DNA of 64,000 nucleotides from JAUIAI01 sp050633665 (GCA_050633665.1 JBOEGY010000006.1:558001-622000); one strand, 5' to 3'; counted from the stretch's first letter, positions 43,074-52,622 are shown. The notes: generated by a model not told the origin, from the sequence alone. Numbers and translations are program-made.

Positions 43074-44468
43074 ATGGCGAGCGAAAAAGCGGTTGAAACC
43101 ACCGGCCTGATGGGCTGGGTTGATCGACGGTTCCCGGCCACCACTCTCTGGAAAGAACATCTTTCCGAGTACTACGCGCCCAAGAACTTTAATTTCTGGT
43201 ATTTCTTCGGGTCTCTGGCAATGCTGGTGCTCGTTATCCAGATTGTCACCGGTATCTTTCTGGTCATGCATTACAAGCCGGACGCCGCCAAGGCGTTTGA
43301 GTCGGTCGAGTACATCATGCGGGATGTGCCCTGGGGCTGGCTGGTTCGTTATATGCATTCCACCGGCGCGTCCGCGTTTTTTGTGGTGATCTACCTGCAT
43401 ATGTTCCGTGGGCTGATTTACGGTTCATACCGCAAGCCGCGCGAACTGGTCTGGGTGTTTGGCTGCATGATCTTCCTGTGCCTGATGGCCGAAGCCTTCT
43501 TTGGTTACCTGCTGCCGTGGGGCCAGATGTCCTACTGGGGCGCCCAGGTGATCGTCAACCTGTTCTCGGCAATTCCGTTCATCGGTCCCGACCTGTCATT
43601 GCTGATTCGCGGCGACTACGTGATTTCCGACGCAACGCTGAACCGGTTCTTCTCGTTTCACGTGATTGCCATTCCCCTGGTGTTGCTGGGTCTGGTGGCC
43701 GCACACATTGTCGCTTTGCATGAGGTTGGCTCAAACAACCCCGATGGCATCGACATCAAGGAAAACAAGGACGAACAAGGCATTCCGCGCGACGGTATTC
43801 CATTCCATCCCTACTACTCGGTGCATGACATCGTTGGTGTGGCTGGTTTCTTGTTCATTTTCTCGGCGATTATCTTCTTCGCGCCGGAAATGGGCGGTTA
43901 CTTCCTGGAATTCAATAACTTCATCCCGGCCGATTCGCTCAAGACACCGGCGCATATCGCACCGGTCTGGTATTTCACCCCTTTCTATTCAATCCTGCGG
44001 GCGATTACCTCAGAATTCCTGTGGTGGATGGCGGCATTCCTCGGGGTCTGGTGGCTGCTGTTGATTGTTTCCAGAACCCACATGCTGAACAAGCTGATCG
44101 CGACTGTTGGCGTCGCCGGGTTTATCGGCGCGTTTGCCTTCTTCCCTGAGCAGTTCAGTGCCAAGTTCTGGGGTGTGGCCATGATGGGCGCTTCGACGCT
44201 GATCTTCTTTGCCTTGCCCTGGATTGACAACAGCCCGGTCCGGTCTATTCGCTACCGGCCTTCCTGGCACAAACTGATGTACGCCGCTTTCGTCGTTGCC
44301 TTTGCCATCCTCGGGTATCTTGGTGTTTTGCCTCCGTTCCCGACCGGCGAGCGACTATCGCAGTTTCTGACACTGGTTTACTTCGGCTTCTTTATGTTCA
44401 TGCCTTGGTGGAGCAAGATGGGCGAGTCTAAGCCTGTGCCCAGCCGCGTGACCTTCCAGCCTCATTAA
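43074..44468 (+). CDS. petB: Cytochrome b subunit of bc1 complex
   Basis: A 464-residue full-length cytochrome b with about nine hydrophobic segments. Haem ligand histidines lie in RYMHSTGASAFFVVIYLHMFRG and FFSFHVIAIPLVLLGLVAAH; the Qo-site PEWY-type motif appears as PVWYFTPFY. It oxidises ubiquinol and recycles electrons (Q cycle). Located 45 bases after petA. Confidence 0.96.
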   Translation: MASEKAVETTGLMGWVDRRFPATTLWKEHLSEYYAPKNFNFWYFFGSLAMLVLVIQIVTGIFLVMHYKPDAAKAFESVEYIMRDVPWGWLVRYMHSTGASAFFVVIYLHMFRGLIYGSYRKPRELVWVFGCMIFLCLMAEAFFGYLLPWGQMSYWGAQVIVNLFSAIPFIGPDLSLLIRGDYVISDATLNRFFSFHVIAIPLVLLGLVAAHIVALHEVGSNNPDGIDIKENKDEQGIPRDGIPFHPYYSVHDIVGVAGFLFIFSAIIFFAPEMGGYFLEFNNFIPADSLKTPAHIAPVWYFTPFYSILRAITSEFLWWMAAFLGVWWLLLIVSRTHMLNKLIATVGVAGFIGAFAFFPEQFSAKFWGVAMMGASTLIFFALPWIDNSPVRSIRYRPSWHKLMYAAFVVAFAILGYLGVLPPFPTGERLSQFLTLVYFGFFMFMPWWSKMGESKPVPSRVTFQPH

Positions 44469-44481
44469 ATTCAGGGTTCTC

Positions 44482-45357
44482 ATGACATTCCGACTCACTC
44501 GCTTTGTTGCCGCTGCGGCCCTTGCTGCCGCTTCCCTCCTGACTGGCTCGCTGGCACAGGCTGCGGGCGGCGAATATCCGCTTGATCACTTCCCACAGGA
44601 CAAGCTGAACAATCTGCCGTCGCTGCAGCGCGGTGCTCAGTTGTTCGTCAACTATTGTCTGGGTTGCCATAGTGCCAATTACATGCGCTATAACCGGCTC
44701 GCTGACATCGGTCTGACCGACGACCTCATTAAAGAGAATCTCTTGTTCACCGGGACCAAAGTCGGCGATCAGATGAGGATCGCGATGAGCCCGAAGGATG
44801 CCAAAGAGTGGCTCGGCGCGGCCCCGCCGGACTTGTCGGTGATTGCGCGTGCCCGCTCGTCAGGCGCCGGTTCCGGATCAGACTGGTTGTACACTTTCCT
44901 GCGCTCTTACTACCGCGACGACTCCAAAGCGACAGGCTGGAACAATGCACTGTTCCCGAACGTCGGCATGCCGCATGTTTTGTGGACTCTGCAAGGGCAA
45001 CGAGGCGCTGAAACCCTTGAGCCATCGCATCATGGCGAGGGCCACGGTGACGGCCCGGCCGAAGCCATCAAAACCACTTACGACAACACCGGCGCGGCTT
45101 CCCAGGAAACCGTGACACCGGCTCCGGGCGTGATGTTGCATAAAAAGCAATTCACATTCGGTTCGCCTGTTCAGGGGTCAATGAATTCATTCGAGTACGA
45201 CGAGGCGGTCGGAGATCTGGTTGCCTACCTGACCTATATGTCTGACCCGACAGCAAAAACCCGCAACCGCCTCGGCGTTTGGGTATTGCTGTTTATTAGC
45301 ATATTCTTCGTGGTTGCCTGGATGTTGAACAAAGCCTTCTGGAAAGACATCAAGTAG
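44482..45357 (+). CDS. petC: Cytochrome c1
   Basis: Signal peptide 1-28 (ending AQAAG), haem-binding C59-L-G-C62-H63 (VNYCLGCHSANYMRYNR), a long periplasmic domain with the axial Met candidate near VAYLTYMSDP, and a C-terminal membrane anchor (about 270-288). 291 residues. It passes electrons from Rieske to a soluble cytochrome c. A strong terminator follows. Confidence 0.95.
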   Translation: MTFRLTRFVAAAALAAASLLTGSLAQAAGGEYPLDHFPQDKLNNLPSLQRGAQLFVNYCLGCHSANYMRYNRLADIGLTDDLIKENLLFTGTKVGDQMRIAMSPKDAKEWLGAAPPDLSVIARARSSGAGSGSDWLYTFLRSYYRDDSKATGWNNALFPNVGMPHVLWTLQGQRGAETLEPSHHGEGHGDGPAEAIKTTYDNTGAASQETVTPAPGVMLHKKQFTFGSPVQGSMNSFEYDEAVGDLVAYLTYMSDPTAKTRNRLGVWVLLFISIFFVVAWMLNKAFWKDIK

Positions 45358-45439
45358 CGGTTATTTCCAGCAGTTGTCGAGCCAGAAGCCAGGCGCTTGT
45401 TTGCCCGGTGTCAGTTTCGACATCTTTAACAGCATTTCT

Positions 45440-45478
45440 AACCCGGATGCACTCTTTTGGGGTGCCTCCGGGTTTGTT
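45440..45478 (+). terminator. Terminator after petABC
   Basis: AACCCGGA / TCCGGGTT (8 bp) extends inward through GCAC / GTGC after one mismatch, with a T-rich loop and TGTT after the stem. It separates petC from sspA. Confidence 0.78.
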
Positions 45479-45545
45479 CCATCTTGAACTAGCTGTCCCC
45501 ACGCGCCGGTCTTGCCGACGCGTCATTAATTAGGAGTTTCCCGAT

Positions 45546-46160
45546 ATGATGGTCCTGTACTCAGGAACCACCTGCCCGTTTAGCCAACGCTGCCGGTTTG
45601 TATTGTTCGAGAAGGGCATGGATTTCGAGATTCGCGATGTCGATCTCTATAACAAGCCCGAAGACATTTCGATCATGAACCCGTATGCACAAGTGCCGGT
45701 GCTGGTTGAACGTGACTTGATTCTGTATGAGTCAAATATCATCAATGAATACATCGACGAGCGCTTCCCGCACCCGCAACTGATGCCTGCTGACCCGGTC
45801 ATGCGTGCGCGTGCCCGTTTGTTCCTGTTTAACTTTGAGCGCGAATTGTTCATTCATGTTCAGACGCTGGAGCGGCGGGATCATCCGTCCAATGACACCA
45901 AGGTGTTGGAAGAAGCCCGTTCGCAGATTCGTGACCGGCTGACCCAGCTCACGCCGATATTCGTCAAGAACAAATTCATGCTTGGCGAGGAATTCTCGAT
46001 GCTTGACGTAGCCATTGCTCCCTTGTTGTGGCGCCTCGATCACTACGGTATCGAGATGCCCAAGTCGGCCGCCCCGTTGCTGCGATACTCCGAGCGCATG
46101 TTCTCGCGTCCGGCCTACATCGAAGCTCTGACGCCGTCTGAAAAGGTAATGCGCCGCTAA
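45546..46160 (+). CDS. sspA: Stringent starvation protein A
   Basis: GST-fold protein that binds RNA polymerase during starvation. MVLYSGTTCPFSQRCRFVLFEKGMDFEIRDVDL starts the thioredoxin-like domain (1-80); an all-alpha domain follows to residue 204. The usual SspA PHSCD/PFSQR site is present. AGGAG precedes two adjacent ATGs (45546 and 45549). Paired with sspB 5 bases downstream. Confidence 0.93.
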   Translation: MMVLYSGTTCPFSQRCRFVLFEKGMDFEIRDVDLYNKPEDISIMNPYAQVPVLVERDLILYESNIINEYIDERFPHPQLMPADPVMRARARLFLFNFERELFIHVQTLERRDHPSNDTKVLEEARSQIRDRLTQLTPIFVKNKFMLGEEFSMLDVAIAPLLWRLDHYGIEMPKSAAPLLRYSERMFSRPAYIEALTPSEKVMRR

Positions 46161-46165
46161 GACCT

Positions 46166-46795
46166 ATGGCAGAGATTTCTACCAAGCCCTATATGCTGCG
46201 CGCCATTCATGAATGGTGCACTGATAGTGGATTTACCCCGTACATCGCCGTCACGGTTGATGACCGGACCCTGGTCCCTCCTGACTTCGTACGGGCTGGT
46301 GAAATTGTTCTGAATGTCTCAAGCTCGGCGACCAACCGGCTCGAAATCAGCAACGACTTGATTCAGTTTCAGGCCCGTTTCAACGGGCAGGCACAGGATT
46401 TGTCGATACCGGTTGAGAATGTCTCGGCAATCTATGCGCGTGAAAACGGCCACGGAATGGCATTTGACGTGCCTAAGGCGATGGCGCTCGTGGCGGATCA
46501 GGAAGAGCAGGGCGATGCCTCCATGGTGCGCCTGGTGACCCCCGAAGTAGCCGATGATCCGGTTGATGATCTGCCCGGAGACGACGATCAGGCGCCGGCA
46601 CCGGCGCCGCGTCCGCGCCCGATGCTGACCGCTGTGCCCGATCCGGTTTCCTCAGTGGATTCAGGGTCTGATTCAAACGACGGTTCCGACGATGAACCCG
46701 ATCCCAATGGTGACGGCACGCCCGGTTCAGCGGATAATAACGCCGGCGCGGCGCGTAAGCCACGCGGCAAGCCCAAGCTCACGAGAGTCAAGTAG
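46166..46795 (+). CDS. sspB: ClpXP protease specificity-enhancing factor SspB
   Basis: Adaptor that delivers ssrA-tagged proteins to ClpXP. The folded domain (about 1-115) includes KPYMLRAIHEWC, FTPYIAV and VSAIYARENGHGM. A long acidic, Pro/Ser/Asp-rich linker follows and the last residues, KPKLTRVK, match the ClpX-binding (XB) peptide. 209 residues. Co-transcribed with sspA. Confidence 0.93.
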   Translation: MAEISTKPYMLRAIHEWCTDSGFTPYIAVTVDDRTLVPPDFVRAGEIVLNVSSSATNRLEISNDLIQFQARFNGQAQDLSIPVENVSAIYARENGHGMAFDVPKAMALVADQEEQGDASMVRLVTPEVADDPVDDLPGDDDQAPAPAPRPRPMLTAVPDPVSSVDSGSDSNDGSDDEPDPNGDGTPGSADNNAGAARKPRGKPKLTRVK

Positions 46796-46803
46796 TAAAG
46801 AAT

Positions 46804-46826
46804 TACCGGTACAAGATACGCCGGTA
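46804..46826 (+). other. Small stem-loop between sspB and tRNA-Thr
   Basis: TACCGG / CCGGTA with an 11-base loop and a following AAAAG. It could mark the sspB mRNA end or a processing site upstream of the tRNA; no T-run is present. Confidence 0.3.
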
Positions 46827-46851
46827 AAAGAAGCACAGTTAACAGGTAATA

Positions 46852-46927
46852 GCCGGCTTAGCTCAGTTGGTAGAGCAACCGCCTTGTAAGCGGTAGGTCG
46901 AGAGTTCGAGTCCCTCAGTCGGCACCA
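46852..46927 (+). tRNA. tRNA-Thr (anticodon UGU), CCA encoded
   Basis: A 76-base cloverleaf: acceptor GCCGGCT pairs with AGTCGGC (one G-U), D-arm GCTCAGTTGGTAGAGC, anticodon stem ACCGC/GCGGT with loop CTTGTAA (anticodon TGT at 46885-46887), T-arm GAGAGTTCGAGTCCCTC, discriminator A and genomic CCA. It follows sspB, as in other Burkholderiales. Its 3' end is repeated imperfectly at 56410-56437. Confidence 0.96.
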
Positions 46928-46984
46928 TTCCCGCAGCTTCGCAGCAGTTCACGCTCACAACCCATCTAATCGCTGTCCCGCCTC

Positions 46985-47752
46985 TCAGCTTCCTATGAAG
47001 CGTGGGGTGCGTTTTTCTACCCATGCTGCCTGCCCCTCTTTCAAATCATCCGATTGCAGCGCGCGGGTGATATCGGCGTGGAGGGCGTTGGGGTCCAGAC
47101 TGCCCCGGGCAATCGCGTTCAGGTGTTTTTTCATGCCGAGCAGGGCGATCGGCGCCATTGCGGCGCAGGCATCGGCGATTCGCGTAACTTCAGTGTGCAG
47201 TTGGTCGGCCTCAATGAGTTGCGTGAGATAGCCGATCGCTTTCATTTGCTCCGCGTCGATTTTCTCGGCTGTCAGGAAAAGTCGCTTGGTATTGTCGAGT
47301 CCGATTCGACTGACATAGCGCTCAAGCCCGCTCTGGTAGTAGTGCAGGCCGAGCCGGGCAGCGGGCATAAACATCTGGATGCCGCGGACACCGACCCTGA
47401 AGTCGCAGGCGAGCGCAAGGTCGGTTGCTCCACCATAGACGCCGCCGTGCAAGACCGCGATGGTGATTGGCCGGGCTTGCTCGACAGCGGTCACGACTTC
47501 CTCAAAATTCACCGAGCGTGTGCTCGTGCCAATCTGGGTGATGTTGTAACCGCTGCAGAAATACTTGCCGGTGCCGCACAGTTTCAGCACGAGCACTTCA
47601 GGTCGTTGATTGACGGCAGCGATATGGTCGGCGATTGCGGCGAGATCGTCCGGCCCGAGGCGGTTGGCCTGATCGGGGCGGCGCAAGGTGATGGTGGCGA
47701 TCGCGCCGTTAAGCGTTAGTTCGGGGCTTTGCCCTTCAGTCTTGGTATTCAA
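46985..47752 (-). CDS. Enoyl-CoA hydratase/isomerase family protein (crotonase fold)
   Basis: A 255-residue crotonase-fold protein. Oxyanion-hole segments are KYFCSGYNITQI (about 64-74) and HGGVYGGATDLALA (102-115). The position of the usual first catalytic Glu (P-E-I/V) reads MPAARLGL with Ala131, so standard hydratase activity is doubtful. Last gene of the minus-strand importer/CoA operon; 10 bases after its paralogue. The actual acyl-CoA substrate is unknown; isomerase, hydrolase or dehydratase roles are all possible in this superfamily. Confidence 0.82.
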   Translation of the reverse strand: MNTKTEGQSPELTLNGAIATITLRRPDQANRLGPDDLAAIADHIAAVNQRPEVLVLKLCGTGKYFCSGYNITQIGTSTRSVNFEEVVTAVEQARPITIAVLHGGVYGGATDLALACDFRVGVRGIQMFMPAARLGLHYYQSGLERYVSRIGLDNTKRLFLTAEKIDAEQMKAIGYLTQLIEADQLHTEVTRIADACAAMAPIALLGMKKHLNAIARGSLDPNALHADITRALQSDDLKEGQAAWVEKRTPRFIGS

Positions 47753-47762
47753 TGTCAGGTAC

Positions 47763-48581
47763 TCATTGGCCTATGAATTTCGGTTTACGTTTTTCCATGA
47801 ATGCGCGGCGACCTTCCTGATAGTCGGCACTGTCGAAGCAGTGATCAACCAGCCTGGCCACCGGTTTGCTATCTGCCCCTGAAGTGTATTGCTCGTACAG
47901 GCGGACAGCCGCCTTGGCTGCGTGAATCGTAAGCGGTGCGTTGGCGACGATGCGCGCGGCATAGTCGCGCACGGTTTGTTCGAGTTCCTGAGGGGCCACT
48001 TCGTTATTGATCAAGCCAATTCGTAAGGCCTCGCCGGAATCCAGGAAGCGAGCGCTAAAGAGTAAGTCCTTGGTGTAGGAGGGGCCAATCAATCGCGCAA
48101 GCGCGGCGATACCTTCGTACTCGTAACCCAAACCGAGCTTCGCGGCCGGGATGCCGAAAGTGGCTGCGGTGCTTGCGATTCGAATATCGGCAGTAAGCGC
48201 AATCGCCAGTCCGCCACCGATGCAAAAACCGTCGATCATCGCGATCAGCGGCTTGTCGAGTTGACTTAAGCCTAGGCTCGCCCGCGCGGAAATCTCGCCG
48301 TAGTGTCGCTTTTGTTCCGCGTTGGCGCGATTGCTGTCAAATTCGCTTATGTCAGCGCCTGCCGCGAATGATTTTCCCCCGGCGCCGTGTATGACGATTA
48401 CCCGAACGGTCTGGTCCGCCGAAAAGGCTTCTACCGCATCACCCAGGCCTTGCCACATTTCTAGTGACAACGCGTTGCGTCGTTCAGGGTGGTTGAGGGT
48501 GAGCCAGCCGATGCCGTCTTCAATTCGCGCCACGATGCGAGTCGTTCTCAGGCAGACTTCGCGCGCGGCACTGGTTGTCAT
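47763..48581 (-). CDS. Enoyl-CoA hydratase/isomerase family protein (crotonase fold)
   Basis: A 272-residue crotonase paralogue of its downstream neighbour. Oxyanion hole: KSFAAGADISEF (70-81) and GFCIGGGLAIAL (118-129). It has PAAKLGLGYEYEG (145-157) where the first catalytic Glu would be, with Ala146, though Glu residues follow at 154 and 156. The C-terminal trimerisation helix and EKRKPKFIG end are typical. The start overlaps the CoA-transferase stop by 4 bases, tying the two enzymes together. Confidence 0.85.
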   Translation of the reverse strand: MTTSAAREVCLRTTRIVARIEDGIGWLTLNHPERRNALSLEMWQGLGDAVEAFSADQTVRVIVIHGAGGKSFAAGADISEFDSNRANAEQKRHYGEISARASLGLSQLDKPLIAMIDGFCIGGGLAIALTADIRIASTAATFGIPAAKLGLGYEYEGIAALARLIGPSYTKDLLFSARFLDSGEALRIGLINNEVAPQELEQTVRDYAARIVANAPLTIHAAKAAVRLYEQYTSGADSKPVARLVDHCFDSADYQEGRRAFMEKRKPKFIGQ

Positions 48582-49786
48582 TCAATGTCTCCGCTTTGCT
48601 TAAGCGTTTCAATATCGGCCGGTTCATAGCCCAGCTCGGCCAGCAGCTCATCGGTCTGTTCGCCGGGATCGGGAGCGGCGTGATGAAAGGCTTCCGGATG
48701 GGGCGATGCTGACAGGTTGATTGGCGAGCGAATCAGGGCGAGCTCACCAAGAACCGGATGGTGCGCGGGTCGGGTCATGCGAAGATGACGAACCTGAGGA
48801 TCCTCGAAAGCTTCGCCAATGTTGTAGACAGGGCCGCAGGGAACGCCCGCCCGGTTTAGTTTCTCGACCAGCTCAGCGCAGGTGAGTTGACGTGTCAGCG
48901 CGTTGATTGCTGCATCGAGCTGATGGCGGTGCTTAACCCGGTCTGCCGGTTCCCGATAATCGGGGTTGTCCTGTAACGAATCTGCCTCGAGCGCTTTACA
49001 AAAGCCGGCCCACATGTGGCGCGTGCTGGCGCAGATGTTCACCTGGCCGTCTTTGGCATCATAGGCGCTCATGGGGACCTGGGTCGGATGGGCATTGCCT
49101 TCCTGCCCGGCGACTTTGCCGTCGACGGTGTAACGCGTGGCCTGGAAGTCGAGCTTGTTCAGCATGCCTTCGATGAGTGACGTGGTCACCCACTGGCCTT
49201 CGCCAGTTCGTTCGCGGTGCAGCAGGGCGAGCAGTATTCCCTGCCCGAGAAACATGCCGGCCGTTGTGTCGGAAATCGCGATGCCGACCCGCATGGCGCC
49301 GCGACCGGGTTCGCCGGTTACCGAACTCAGGCCGGACATGCCTTGCACGATTTGGTCGACACCCGGTCGCGAGCAATACGGCCCATCCTGGCCGAAACCC
49401 GAGATGCTCGCGAGCACAACGCGCGGGTTGATGGCCTTTAGATGTTCATAGTCCAGACCGAGGCGTGTTTTGACTTCGGCGCGAAAGTTCTCAACGACGA
49501 CATCGCTACGCTTGATCAGTTTTTGCAGGATCTTGGCGCCGTTAGCTGTTTTCAGGTCGACACAGATACTCCGCTTGTTGCGGTGCAGGTTCTGATCATC
49601 AGAGCCGCGGCGGCGTCCCGTGACCGACCCGCGATCCATCCGGGCGAGTGGTTCAATCCGGGTGACGTCCGCACCCCAATCGGCGAGCAGGCGCACTGCG
49701 GTGGGACCGGCGCGGGCGATGGTCAGATCGAGCACCTTGAAACCCGACAAAGGCATTGATGAGGCGGTGGTGAGGGTCGTGGACAT
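48578..49786 (-). CDS. CaiB/BaiF-family (class III) CoA-transferase
   Basis: A 402-residue family III CoA-transferase that moves CoA between acyl groups by an aspartyl-CoA intermediate. The catalytic Asp is probably Asp173 (GIAISDTTAGMF); SISGFGQDGPY, RPGVDQIVQGMSGL and GVPCGPVYNIGEAFEDPQV are family signatures. It starts 29 bases after the ABC ATPase gene and overlaps the next crotonase gene, suggesting that the imported acid is activated to its CoA ester. Substrate unknown. Confidence 0.9.
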   Translation of the reverse strand: MSTTLTTASSMPLSGFKVLDLTIARAGPTAVRLLADWGADVTRIEPLARMDRGSVTGRRRGSDDQNLHRNKRSICVDLKTANGAKILQKLIKRSDVVVENFRAEVKTRLGLDYEHLKAINPRVVLASISGFGQDGPYCSRPGVDQIVQGMSGLSSVTGEPGRGAMRVGIAISDTTAGMFLGQGILLALLHRERTGEGQWVTTSLIEGMLNKLDFQATRYTVDGKVAGQEGNAHPTQVPMSAYDAKDGQVNICASTRHMWAGFCKALEADSLQDNPDYREPADRVKHRHQLDAAINALTRQLTCAELVEKLNRAGVPCGPVYNIGEAFEDPQVRHLRMTRPAHHPVLGELALIRSPINLSASPHPEAFHHAAPDPGEQTDELLAELGYEPADIETLKQSGDIE

Positions 49787-49815
49787 GAGTTTTCCTGGAA
49801 CAATCGGTGACAGAG

Positions 49816-50886
49816 TCAGCCGACAAGTGCTACCCCTTCGGGGTCGACGAACAGCATCGACTGGTGGCCGATCTCAAAGACACAGGCTGGCGGTGCGTGG
49901 ACTTTTATTTCGCAGCCGCCAGTCACTGGTCTGACCAGGTAGTCCCAGAACTCACCGAGATATGTGCGAGTGATGACTTCAACGGTGCCAATCTGGCGGG
50001 CTGCAGTCGGTGCTTCGTCGAGAAACAAGGCATGGGGACGAATCGATACCCGTTGCGAACGATTAGAGCTTGACGCTGAGCCGCTTACCGGAACGGTGCC
50101 GTCAAGCCCATCCAGATGAAGGTGGCCGTTGTCGAGCTGGCCTTCGATAAGATTCGTTTGACCGATGAATCCGGCGACAAACGGCGTGCGAGGTCGGTTG
50201 TACAGGTTCCAGGGGGTATCGACTTGTTCGAGCTTCCCCTGGTTGATGACGGCAATCCGGTCCGATATGGTCATGGCTTCGGCCTGGTCGTGGGTGACAT
50301 AGACCGTGGTGTAGTGAAATTCGTCGTGCAGGCGGCGGATCTCGCTGGCCATTTCTTCGCGCAAGTTGGCATCAAGATTAGACAACGGTTCGTCGAGCAG
50401 TAAAACTTCGGGGCGCACAATCATGGCGCGGGCAAGCGCCACTCGTTGCTGCTGCCCGCCGGAAAGTTCGGCCGGGTAACGTCCGGCAAGCGCGTCAAGC
50501 TTGACCACTTCGAGCATTTCGGCGACACGGCGTCTGCGCTCCTCGCTCGGTACCCGGCGAACGTTCAGACCGAATGCGACGTTTTCTTCGACCGTCATGT
50601 TGGGCCAGATCGCGTAGCTCTGGAAAATCATGGACATGCCGCGACGTTCGGGCGGCACGGTTCGTGCTGCAGTCGAGATGGTCTGCCCATCGATTGCAAT
50701 CGAACCGTCGCTTGGCTCAACAAAGCCGGCAATCATGCGCAAGGTCGTCGTTTTGCCACAGCCTGAAGGCCCCAGCAAGGTGACGAGCTCGCCTTTGTGA
50801 AGTTGCAGGTCGAGATTGTCGACGACGGTAAGCCGACCATAGCGCTTGGTAAGTTGCGTGAGTTCGAGTTTGGTCATATTTTTCAT
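49816..50886 (-). CDS. ABC importer ATPase (FbpC/PotA-type)
   Basis: A 356-residue ATPase: Walker A GPSGCGKTTT (39-48), signature LSGGQQQR, Walker B VLLLDEPLSNLD, switch His in VTHDQAEAM. A C-terminal TOBE-like regulatory domain (about 240-356) is present as in iron, polyamine and phosphonate importers. A second ATG lies three codons in; neither has a strong ribosome site. Encoded after its permease (8-base gap). Confidence 0.9.
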   Translation of the reverse strand: MKNMTKLELTQLTKRYGRLTVVDNLDLQLHKGELVTLLGPSGCGKTTTLRMIAGFVEPSDGSIAIDGQTISTAARTVPPERRGMSMIFQSYAIWPNMTVEENVAFGLNVRRVPSEERRRRVAEMLEVVKLDALAGRYPAELSGGQQQRVALARAMIVRPEVLLLDEPLSNLDANLREEMASEIRRLHDEFHYTTVYVTHDQAEAMTISDRIAVINQGKLEQVDTPWNLYNRPRTPFVAGFIGQTNLIEGQLDNGHLHLDGLDGTVPVSGSASSSNRSQRVSIRPHALFLDEAPTAARQIGTVEVITRTYLGEFWDYLVRPVTGGCEIKVHAPPACVFEIGHQSMLFVDPEGVALVG

Positions 50887-50894
50887 TGGGTTGA

Positions 50895-52622
50895 TTACCC
50901 ACGTCGCAACATGAAGTCCCTGCCGGCAACGCGCATGCCGACCGCGACGACCAGAGTGACAATTACCACGAGAACGACTCCCATCGCAGCGAGGCTTTCA
51001 TAGTTGCCTTGCTCACTTAAATCGAGGGTGAGGACGGAGACCACGCGAGAGGCGGGGCCGGTGAGGAAAACTGCCGTTGATAGTTCTTTGGTGCAAATCA
51101 CGAACACGAGGACAAATGCACCGACAAGCGTTTTGATCAACAAGGGCACCACTACTTTGCGTAAGACGGTGAGTCGGTTGCCGCCAAGAACACGTACCGC
51201 TTCTTCGAGTTCGGGGTTTAGTGAGCGTACTGCTGCACCACACGCTGTGACTGCAATCGGCAGGAACCGGGTCGTGAACGCCACGACGATCAAGGCGCCG
51301 GTGCCATACAGCGAGAATGGCGGTGAGGCGTAAGCGGCGTACAAACCGATTGCCAGAATCAGGCCAGGTACGGCAATTGGGGCGAGCGCCAGAAACTGGA
51401 CCAGATTAGGCAGCGGGGTGATGCGCCGTTGCACGGCGTAAGCTACACAAAGTCCGACAATCACACAGATGAAAGCGGTAGCGGCAGAGTAGGTCACCGT
51501 GTTGATCAGCGCAGAGCGCACGGTAAGTTGCTGAAACAAGATGTCGTGAAAGTTGGCAAGCGTCAGGTTGTCTGGAGAAAGGCCACGGCCCCAGGCCTTT
51601 GAGAAAGAGGCTGAGATCAGGATCGCCAACGGCAGAATGACCGTAAGCAGCGAGACCAACAGAGAAAAACCTAACAAGGGCCATTTCCAGACGCCAATTT
51701 CAAAGGGGCGACGCTCGCCGCCTTTTCCTGAAACAGATACAAAGCCTTTGCGTGCGAGCAACCGACGCTGCATGAACAACATGACAACCGTTAGCAGCAA
51801 GATGGGCATCGAGAACGCAGCCGCCTGTTCGACCCGTAATGGGTACTCGAAGAACGATACGATCTGGATGGTCGCCAGATTGATCCCGGCTGGAATGGCG
51901 AGCAACGCCGGGGTGCCGTACAGGGCGATGGTTTCAAGAAAAATCAAAATGCCGGCCCCGACGATAGACGGCAATACCAGTGGCAGCGTGACGCGGGTCA
52001 GCGTGCGGAACTTGCCGGCTCCGTGGATCGCAGCAGCGTCTTCCATTTCGGTGGAGACGAGGTCCAGGGCAGATTTGGTGAACACATAAATAAGCGGATA
52101 GACGTACAGCGCGATGACAAACGCCAGGCCCCAGAAGCTAAAGACATTGAACGGACCGGTCTCGGTTCCGAACAAGCCGTTCCAGGCCCGGTTCATCCAG
52201 CCGGCGTTCGGTCCGGCCAGAAGTATCCAGGCGATCGCGCCGAGAAAATTCGGCATGACGAACGCCGCCAGGACACTCATATGGGTGAAGCCACGGCCCG
52301 GCATGTCGGTACGTGAGACCGCCAGTGCCAGGGGCACGCCAATCGCAAGCGACACTGCAGTGACCGCGCCGCCCAGGTAGAGAGAGTTCAGCAACGCCTG
52401 TAAGTGGCGCGGCCGACTGAGCGCTTGAACGTAAGCGTTGACGGTCCAGTCGCCACTGGCTGAATGGAAGCTGTCCCAGACCAGACGCAGGATCGGATTG
52501 GCGACCAACACCACCAGAAACAGGATCAGGAGGGCGAACAGTAGCTTGGACGGGTCGAAATAGCGCCCCAGCGCGCTGGGACGCGCCAGGGGCATCGATG
52601 TAGTCTCAGACACCGAAAGCAT
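50895..52622 (-). CDS. ABC importer permease, fused two-domain (FbpB/AfuB-type)
   Basis: A roughly 575-residue permease with about 12 membrane segments in two halves, each with an EAA-type loop (EMEDAAAIHGAGKFRTLTRV and ELEEAVRVLGGNRLTVLRKV). Such fused permeases serve iron(III), thiamine or 2-aminoethylphosphonate-like importers. The ATG at 52622 overlaps the binding-protein gene by 17 bases; ATGs at 52637 and 52592 are alternatives. Confidence 0.88.
   Translation of the reverse strand: MLSVSETTSMPLARPSALGRYFDPSKLLFALLILFLVVLVANPILRLVWDSFHSASGDWTVNAYVQALSRPRHLQALLNSLYLGGAVTAVSLAIGVPLALAVSRTDMPGRGFTHMSVLAAFVMPNFLGAIAWILLAGPNAGWMNRAWNGLFGTETGPFNVFSFWGLAFVIALYVYPLIYVFTKSALDLVSTEMEDAAAIHGAGKFRTLTRVTLPLVLPSIVGAGILIFLETIALYGTPALLAIPAGINLATIQIVSFFEYPLRVEQAAAFSMPILLLTVVMLFMQRRLLARKGFVSVSGKGGERRPFEIGVWKWPLLGFSLLVSLLTVILPLAILISASFSKAWGRGLSPDNLTLANFHDILFQQLTVRSALINTVTYSAATAFICVIVGLCVAYAVQRRITPLPNLVQFLALAPIAVPGLILAIGLYAAYASPPFSLYGTGALIVVAFTTRFLPIAVTACGAAVRSLNPELEEAVRVLGGNRLTVLRKVVVPLLIKTLVGAFVLVFVICTKELSTAVFLTGPASRVVSVLTLDLSEQGNYESLAAMGVVLVVIVTLVVAVGMRVAGRDFMLRRG

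Noticed and set aside
47054..47719. A 221-codon plus-strand frame opposite the first crotonase gene
   Set aside because: The minus strand encodes a clear crotonase fold here; the plus frame has no family features.
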